From Magnetospirillum fulvum MGU-K5 (GTDB lineage: Bacteria; Pseudomonadota; Alphaproteobacteria; Rhodospirillales; Magnetospirillaceae), in assembly GCF_000442515.1 (NCBI RefSeq), contig NZ_AQPH01000028.1:1-41006 (forward strand): 41,006 nt of DNA, in the 5' to 3' direction. Position 1 is the stretch's first letter; every line of letters begins with the position of its first letter. The notes beneath the pieces are model-generated. The model had not been told where the DNA came from. It searched no databases and saw nothing but the letters and a program-made list of their open reading frames with translations. Shown in pieces: positions 35,876 to 41,006 of this stretch. Made by a program: the position numbers and the translations under genes.

Positions 35876-36597
35876 TTAGAACAAACGGCTGTCGCGGCAA
35901 GACCAGCTGATTGTTCTCGTGCCCGCCGGATCACAGCCCCGTGCAACAGAAGCGGGTCGAGTTCGTGATGCAGTCCGGCCAGTTCGACCGCTTTCACTCC
36001 AGTGACGGCGGCTGGTTCGAGTGCGAAGGTCGGGTCGTCGTCGACCAGCCGGGTCATAGCGGCCTCATCTCCTGCCGCCACTCCCAACCGGACCCGTGCG
36101 ATCCCGCAGGCGCCGTTGCGATGGGTCTGGACGGTAGGATGCTGCGGTGGATCATAGGGGCTGACCAGGAAGGGCAGGCGGGGTTCGACCGGATAGGCGA
36201 ACTGGAAACGGGTGCGCTGTCCGTCCGGCCGCCGCCGCACCCAGCGTACCGCCCGGCCGACTGCCAGCCCGTCGCGGCGGAGGTCGCGTAGCACGGGGTC
36301 CAACTCGGCGGAGGCGCTGACCACCGCCACGTCACAGAATCCTTCGCCATTGCCGCCCCAGCCTGCCATCCGACGTCCGGCGCCGCGTCCAGCGATCAGA
36401 TCGATCAACCAACGGAAGGCGCCAGCATGGCCGGGGGTGGTGAGCAATTCGAGGATAGGACCTTGCGGGAACCAGACATGGGCATGACGGGCATCGCGGG
36501 CGTCGGTGGCGTATTCGACCTCGAAGCCGAGATGACGATAATCCCGCACCGCCCGATGCAGATCCTCGACCCAGACCAGGACATGACTGCACCGCAT
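35866..36597 (-). CDS. Glyoxalase-like (VOC) domain protein
   Basis: A 243-residue cytoplasmic protein beginning MRCSHVLVWVEDLHRAVRDY, the standard first beta-alpha unit of the VOC fold. HAHVWFPQGPILELLT follows at about 39-54. A second, weaker half follows (about 110-225). It looks like the glyoxalase_3-like group (PF13468 as I recall), whose members bind metals or small ligands; the reaction here is unknown. The ATG at 36597 is chosen because GGAAGGAAG precedes it; the frame opens further upstream into the reductase gene. It sits 40 bases after the imine reductase, so it is probably co-transcribed. Siderophore binding or self-protection would be a guess. Confidence 0.75.
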   Translation of the reverse strand: MRCSHVLVWVEDLHRAVRDYRHLGFEVEYATDARDARHAHVWFPQGPILELLTTPGHAGAFRWLIDLIAGRGAGRRMAGWGGNGEGFCDVAVVSASAELDPVLRDLRRDGLAVGRAVRWVRRRPDGQRTRFQFAYPVEPRLPFLVSPYDPPQHPTVQTHRNGACGIARVRLGVAAGDEAAMTRLVDDDPTFALEPAAVTGVKAVELAGLHHELDPLLLHGAVIRRAREQSAGLAATAVCSNCK

Positions 36598-36637
36598 TCT
36601 TCGCTTCCTTCCAATGTCCGCGATCGTTGCGCGGTCT

Positions 36638-37741
36638 CTATTCGGCGGCTCGGACTGCCGCTTCCAGTTCATCGAGCGCCAGTGGCATCGGTTCGGTCGG
36701 GCGGATGATCTCAGGCAGGCCGATCCGTCCGGTCAGGTCGCGCCAGGCCATCGACACGTCGAGCGCCCACGACCCTTCCCGCTGCCGCGCCGCCTGATCA
36801 TCGACGGCCCGCGCCAGCCCGCGCAGGGCGACCAGCACCGCTTCCGGCCAAGTCTGGGCGAACATCTGGTGAAAGCTGGCAGGCGTCTCCCCGCCCAGAA
36901 TCGAGGTGCTGGCCACCGCCAGCCGCTCGGTACCGGGACCGTTCATCCGCAGTCGGCCGGTTGCGTCGCGTGGGGCATGCAGCCGGGGTGTCCACAGCAC
37001 CGGCCCTTGGAGGTCGGCCAGGGTCAGCACTCCGGCGTCGCAGCCGAGTGCGACCCGGTACAGCACGAAGGAATGGTTGTCGGGGTCGTCGGGATGGACC
37101 TGATTCTGCACCCGTAGCGTCAGCGGCACTCCGCCGACCGTGCCAGCCAGGGTAAGGAATGGGGCCATGGGAGCGGGACGTAGTGGTGCATCGTGAAACG
37201 ACCAGGGCCGCAGCCCCCCCACGGCCCGGCCGAGGATGTCGAGGAGGGGATAGGCCAACTGGCTGTTGCAGGCGGCGTCGAGGAAGCGCGGAGGATGATG
37301 TCGGCGCAGATGAGCGGCGGCGGCGAGGAACTGGCGCACGGCGCGGAGGTTGGGGTGCAGGGTGTTGACCGCGTAAGCGGTGTCGCCCAGTCGTGCCGCC
37401 TGGAGTCCGGCGGTGATCTCGGCGACATGAACCGGATGCTCCTGCAATACCGGGATGCCCCGCCGCAACAAGGCTTGGGCCAACTCTGCCCCAGCCCCGC
37501 CTGTTACGCCCGAGCGCACGACCACGCAGGCGAGGTCGATGTCGTTGGGCACTGCCGCGACCGAGGTGTAGAGCGGCACTCCGCGTTCTGTGGCGTGACG
37601 GCGGGATTCCTCGCTCCCCCGCGCCACGATTCCGGCCAGGGTGAATTCGTCAGGGGCCGAGGCGATGGCATCGAGATAGATCCTGCCGAAGGCCGTTCCT
37701 GCGACGACCACCCGCCGGGGCTTGGGCCGGGCCGGGCTCAT
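36638..37741 (-). CDS. Thiazolinyl imine reductase (PchG/Irp3/YbtU-like)
   Basis: A 367-residue oxidoreductase of the Gfo/Idh/MocA type. It starts with an NADPH-binding segment (RRVVVAGTAFGRIYLDAI, about 8-25) and has the family stretch VLQEHPVHVAEI, then NTLHPNLRAVRQFL. Members reduce one thiazoline to a thiazolidine while the chain is on the NRPS (pyochelin ring 2, yersiniabactin ring 2). Its presence predicts that one of the two rings made here is reduced. The ATG overlaps the stop of the methyltransferase gene upstream (ATGA); the longer open frame beyond it is antisense noise of that gene. Confidence 0.9.
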   Translation of the reverse strand: MSPARPKPRRVVVAGTAFGRIYLDAIASAPDEFTLAGIVARGSEESRRHATERGVPLYTSVAAVPNDIDLACVVVRSGVTGGAGAELAQALLRRGIPVLQEHPVHVAEITAGLQAARLGDTAYAVNTLHPNLRAVRQFLAAAAHLRRHHPPRFLDAACNSQLAYPLLDILGRAVGGLRPWSFHDAPLRPAPMAPFLTLAGTVGGVPLTLRVQNQVHPDDPDNHSFVLYRVALGCDAGVLTLADLQGPVLWTPRLHAPRDATGRLRMNGPGTERLAVASTSILGGETPASFHQMFAQTWPEAVLVALRGLARAVDDQAARQREGSWALDVSMAWRDLTGRIGLPEIIRPTEPMPLALDELEAAVRAAE

Positions 37742-39504
37742 GTCGGCTCCTCTCGCCCGGCCTGGGCGAGGAAAACGAGGTGTCCCAGCCGCGCCAGCGG
37801 ATGATCGGGCCGGGGCAGGGTGGCAACCCGGTGCAGTCCGGCCCTGTCCAGCACCGCGTGCCATTGCGGCAGCGACAGGAAGGTCGCGTCGGTGTGGCGG
37901 CGGCCGTCGCGTGCCTCGGCCAGCATGAAGGCTTGCGAGGCCATCACCCACACTTCCTCGATCGTCGGCTCGGTCAGTACCAGCCAGCCGCCTGGGCGCA
38001 GCAATTCGCGCAGCCAGCTGACCGAGGCGTCGGTGTCGCGGGCAGCGTTGAGTGCTCCGCCAGCGATCACGACGTCGAATGAACCGGCGGCGTGGCCCTG
38101 GGCGATCGGGGGGAGGTCGATGTCGTACCGGCAGCGTCGGACGAAGGGATAGGCCGCGAGCCATCCCGCTTCCTGATCGAGGAAAAAGCGCGATACATCC
38201 GTGAACCAGTATTCCAGCGCGCAGCCGGTCGCGGCCAGTGCGGGCAACAGCGTTTCCGAGGTCGCCCCAGTGCCAGCCCCGACCTCCAGCAGCCGCAGCG
38301 GAGCTTGGCCGGACCAATCGGCGGCGATCCGGCTCACCATCGCTGCCGCCATTCGGTGCTGATAGCGGGCGGAGACGGGTTCGCGGTATAGAGCGCAGGC
38401 CAGATCGGTGCGGCCTTCTGGGAACAGCAGATGCACCGCCCGCACCTGACCGGCCATCAGGTCGGGCAGGCATTCGGTGTTGCTGCGGGCATAGGCGATG
38501 GTGCCGTTGCCGCCGGTGTCGATGCGCCAGTCTCGCTCCAGTCCATCCCAGGCCCGCGCCAGCGCGTCGTCGGTATAATCCTCTACCGCTGGTGCCGCCC
38601 GCCATCTCGCGCCGTCGCGGTGCAGCAGACCGTGTTCCTCCAGCACCCGCAGCCAGCGCCGGATCAGCGGCTGGTGCTCCTCTGCCACCTTGGCCCGGAG
38701 CAGGATCTCGGCCGTGTCGTGGCGCGCCTCGGGCCGGGTGAACAGACCGCGCCGCAGTAGCGCGTTCAGCATCGACAGCAGGGCCGTATAGCCCAGCCGC
38801 TCCACCGTGGCCACGGTGGCGGCGAAGTCGAATCCGGCCATATCTGTCTCGACCGCCGCTTCGGCCTCGGCCAGCCAATCCGTCGTCGAGGTGGCGAGGG
38901 GCAGGCCGATCAGGGGGATGTCGCGGTTGCGCCAGGGTGCGGTCTCGGTCGCGCTCAAGGTTCCAGCGTCATGTAATATGTGCCGCAGCGGGCCGAAATC
39001 GGCCAATGCCAGCGCCGGATGGTGCGATAGGGCGCGCAGCAGTGGGGCAGAGAGCGCGGCCACCTCGGTCGGGTTCTGTTCAAGCTGTCGCAGCGCCCGG
39101 CCGGGCGAGGAATCCGCTCCTGGCTGGTGGAGGACGTGGCCGCCGCTGCGCCAGCAGGCCAGCGCGGCATTGCCGCCAAATCCACTTAGCGGGGCAAGCA
39201 GTGTCAATCGGCTGCCGGGTGGAAAATGGTCGCTCAGAGAGCGGATTGCGGTTGCCTCCGGGGGCTGGCCGAGACGCAACGCCGCGAGCCGTGTCGGCAG
39301 AAGGGTCGGATCGTCGGCGGTGGCAGGCGGCCACGGCAGGCTGTCGCCGGGGTGGGAGTCCAGCCGGGCGGTGGCGCTGTCGCACAACGCGGCGAGGTCG
39401 GCACCGCTCCAGTTCCGTTCGCCCGAAGACAAAGCAGGACGTGAGCCCATTTGGCGGAGCGCGGTCAGGATCTGGTCGGGCAGGGATGGGGGGAGGGAGG
39501 TCAT
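37738..39504 (-). CDS. Stand-alone NRPS-type methyltransferase with decayed A-domain remnant
   Basis: A 588-residue protein in two parts. Residues about 10-200 read like a worn-down adenylation domain (SRPALSSGERNWSGADLAAL near the front, LRHILHDAGTLSATE near 173-187), with no intact ATP loop (SGSTGxPKG is missing). Residues about 235-300 form a winged-helix-like part, and about 320-588 a SAM methyltransferase: motif I LEVGAGTGAT (406-415), FTDVSRFFL, FDVVIAGGALNAARD, LLRPGGWLVLTEP. It resembles the methyltransferase inserted in adenylation domains of HMWP2/PchF. It may N-methylate the reduced ring or C-methylate in trans on the carrier. The start overlaps the second methyltransferase stop. 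Confidence 0.85.
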   Translation of the reverse strand: MTSLPPSLPDQILTALRQMGSRPALSSGERNWSGADLAALCDSATARLDSHPGDSLPWPPATADDPTLLPTRLAALRLGQPPEATAIRSLSDHFPPGSRLTLLAPLSGFGGNAALACWRSGGHVLHQPGADSSPGRALRQLEQNPTEVAALSAPLLRALSHHPALALADFGPLRHILHDAGTLSATETAPWRNRDIPLIGLPLATSTTDWLAEAEAAVETDMAGFDFAATVATVERLGYTALLSMLNALLRRGLFTRPEARHDTAEILLRAKVAEEHQPLIRRWLRVLEEHGLLHRDGARWRAAPAVEDYTDDALARAWDGLERDWRIDTGGNGTIAYARSNTECLPDLMAGQVRAVHLLFPEGRTDLACALYREPVSARYQHRMAAAMVSRIAADWSGQAPLRLLEVGAGTGATSETLLPALAATGCALEYWFTDVSRFFLDQEAGWLAAYPFVRRCRYDIDLPPIAQGHAAGSFDVVIAGGALNAARDTDASVSWLRELLRPGGWLVLTEPTIEEVWVMASQAFMLAEARDGRRHTDATFLSLPQWHAVLDRAGLHRVATLPRPDHPLARLGHLVFLAQAGREEPT

Positions 39505-40643
39505 CGGGCACTCTGGGCGAGGAGGAGACATTGCCCGGCGGCGGCCAGGGGCGAGGCCGGGTTGGGTCGGGCGAGACACAGGGTGAAGTCGGCGGCGGCC
39601 AGTTGGTCGGCCCAGCCGGGCGCGTCGAGGAAGGCTTGACCGCATGGGCGTCGGTCGCGGCCGCCTGGGGGTGATCCACCCTGCGGCGGCGATAACAGGA
39701 ATTGCATCGAGGTCAGGATCGCGTCGGTTTCGCGGATCGAATCGGTCAGGATCAGCCAGCCGTTCGGGGTCAGGCTGCGGTGTATCCAGCCCAGGGTCGC
39801 GCCCAGGTCGCGGGCGTTGTGCAGGACGTTGCCAGCCAGCACGATCTCAACCGAGCCCTGGGCAACACCCTGGGCCGCGAAGTCCTCGTCGATGTTGAGC
39901 GGGGCGCAGATCAGCCCCGGCGTGCCAGAGAAACGTCGTTCCGCCGCCACGGTGAACAAGCGCGATACGTCGGTGAAACGGTAGCTGGCAGCCGAGCCAG
40001 CCAAGGCCCGTAACGCCGCCGCCGTGGTCAGGCCAGCCCCGCCACCAAGTTCGAGGAGGCGAGATCGAGGCCGTCGGGCGGCCAGGGCCGCTGCTGCGGC
40101 GTTGAGGGCCGCTGTGAACAGATTATCCTGATAAGCGGCCAGTGCGGTCAGCACGTCACCATCGCGGAACAGCAGGTGTTGCAGGGTGATGTCGTCGCGG
40201 ACCAGCGCCCCCAATCGTTCCAGTGCCGCTCGGTGCGCCGTTGCCATCGTGGGGGGGAAGCCCAGGGCGTGATAGGCCGGGTCCAGTCCGGCCGGGTCGA
40301 TGCCGAACTGTGCTGGCGGAGCGATCCAGCCCAGGCCACCGTCTGCGTTCCGACTGAGCCAGCCACGTCGGATCAGCGCGGCCAGCCAGCGGTGCACCAG
40401 CCAGCCGTGGCGGGATGCCGTGCCCAGACCGGCGACGATTGCTTCGGTCCGGCGGGGCGGTCCCTCGGCAGGCAGGGCGCCACTCCTGGCGAGCAAGGCG
40501 GCGATCGCGCTCAGGCTGATCCGTTCGACCTGCTCCAGCCAGTCGGGCAAGGCGGCGATTGTCTCCGCCGTTGCCCCGCGTGCCGCCAGAGCCGCCGAGG
40601 CGGCCTGATCGGCGATCGCGGCCAGATCGTCTGGCTCTCTCAC
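39501..40643 (-). CDS. Second stand-alone NRPS/PKS-type SAM methyltransferase
   Basis: A 380-residue methyltransferase with a winged-helix-like N-terminal half (about 35-150) and a Rossmann SAM domain: RLLELGGGAGLTTAAAL (about 195-211), FTDVSRLFTVAAERRF, VEIVLAGNVLHNARDLGATLGW and LTPNGWLILTDSI. It is related in layout to the neighbouring methyltransferase but lacks the adenylation-like front. The GTG at 40643 is chosen since AGGAGG lies 7 bases upstream and GTGA overlaps the preceding stop. Its substrate is probably the carrier-bound thiazoline intermediate. Having two separate methyltransferases suggests two methyl groups or alternating substrates; this is inference. Confidence 0.85.
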   Translation of the reverse strand: MREPDDLAAIADQAASAALAARGATAETIAALPDWLEQVERISLSAIAALLARSGALPAEGPPRRTEAIVAGLGTASRHGWLVHRWLAALIRRGWLSRNADGGLGWIAPPAQFGIDPAGLDPAYHALGFPPTMATAHRAALERLGALVRDDITLQHLLFRDGDVLTALAAYQDNLFTAALNAAAAALAARRPRSRLLELGGGAGLTTAAALRALAGSAASYRFTDVSRLFTVAAERRFSGTPGLICAPLNIDEDFAAQGVAQGSVEIVLAGNVLHNARDLGATLGWIHRSLTPNGWLILTDSIRETDAILTSMQFLLSPPQGGSPPGGRDRRPCGQAFLDAPGWADQLAAADFTLCLARPNPASPLAAAGQCLLLAQSAR

Positions 40644-41006
40644 AATGTGCCCTCCTCGCAATCTGCCAGGGCAGAGATCGGGCCGTCGGTTTCGGTCAGG
40701 ACGTCCACCGCTCCGCTCAACACAAGCCGGTCGATCGTCGCGTCGGGATCAAGGATATTGGCCGCGAAATGGCTGCCGGGCGGCACCGCATCGCGGGCGA
40801 CGGCCGCGACGGTCAGCGCCGCCATCACTCCGGTCAGCGCGGCATTGCCGCTGCCGCGCAGCACGATGGTGCGGGTTGTCTGCCGCCCCTGGTACAGGCC
40901 GTCGAGTTGCAGCAGATGCAGCACAAAGCGGGGCTGTCCGCTCAGGTCGAGCTGGCTGGCCTCGCGCAGCAGCCGGGCGCCTGCCTCCGGAGCCAGTCCG
41001 GGAGCC
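40640..41006 (-). CDS. C-terminus of a saccharopine-dehydrogenase-like protein (partial)
   Basis: The last 121 residues of a protein whose start lies beyond the right window edge. The segment RTIVLRGSGNAALTGVMAAL, then VPPGSHFAANILDPD and GAVDVL, resembles the C-terminal part of saccharopine-dehydrogenase-like NAD(P)-binding proteins (G-x-G-x-x-x-T at the start of a helix, then an LPPGxH-type turn). No catalytic part is visible, so this is a weak family guess. It is coupled to the methyltransferase gene by GTGA and so belongs to the siderophore operon. Confidence 0.5.
   Translation of the reverse strand, partial: APGLAPEAGARLLREASQLDLSGQPRFVLHLLQLDGLYQGRQTTRTIVLRGSGNAALTGVMAALTVAAVARDAVPPGSHFAANILDPDATIDRLVLSGAVDVLTETDGPISALADCEEGTL

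Noticed and set aside
37742-38878. Extension of the imine reductase frame upstream by several hundred codons
   Set aside because: This part is out of frame with and lies over the methyltransferase gene. The ATGA overlap at 37738-37741 gives a natural start.
1-41006. CRISPR array, rRNA, complete tRNA, prophage or replication origin
   Set aside because: Reading through the window, no spaced direct repeats, tRNA-like cloverleaf, rRNA sequence or phage genes were recognised.

Overview
The window is 41 kb of GC-rich DNA whose gene content and codon use suggest an alphaproteobacterium, plausibly of the Rhodospirillales. This is a judgement from protein style; no rRNA or other marker gene is present. 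Two large metal-acquisition gene blocks face each other, with a toxin-antitoxin pair between them.

Region 1 (1-3.2 kb) holds a terminator, a DUF6880-type hypothetical protein, a CRP-like palindrome, and a small lipoprotein gene cut off by an IS3-family element. The element carries an intact orfA and a frameshifted orfB.

Region 2 (3.25-20.44 kb, + strand) begins with a cobalamin riboswitch and continues as an almost gapless operon: BtuB-like receptor, TonB, BtuF/BtuC/BtuD-like ABC importer, a radical SAM protein (frameshifted), two tandem CobN-type chelatase large subunits, a ChlD/BchD-like subunit and a ChlI/BchI-like subunit. Corrinoid or cobalt uptake is therefore physically coupled to a three-component chelatase under B12 control. 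The second CobN paralogue has lost the conserved HxGxHG motif that the first retains and carries three cysteines instead.

Region 3 (20.5-21.4 kb, - strand) is a DUF1778/GNAT toxin-antitoxin module of the TacAT type, flanked by inverted repeats.

Region 4 (21.6 kb to the window end, - strand) is a salicylate-thiazoline siderophore locus related to pyochelin and yersiniabactin. In transcription order it encodes: the C-terminus of a saccharopine-dehydrogenase-like protein (cut by the window edge), two free-standing NRPS-type methyltransferases, a thiazolinyl imine reductase, a glyoxalase-like protein, an AraC regulator (PchR/YbtA type), a fused salicyl-AMP ligase/salicylate synthase, a bimodular Cys-Cys NRPS (ArCP-Cy-A-PCP-Cy-A-PCP), a TonB-dependent receptor and an FptX/RhtX-type MFS transporter. 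A near-consensus Fur box overlaps the promoter of the ligase/synthase gene. The inferred scaffold is salicylate plus two cyclised cysteines. Neither a thioesterase nor an in-line methyltransferase is present in the NRPS.

The most unusual points are the degenerate tandem CobN, the ligase-synthase fusion, and the methyltransferase that still carries a decayed adenylation-domain remnant.
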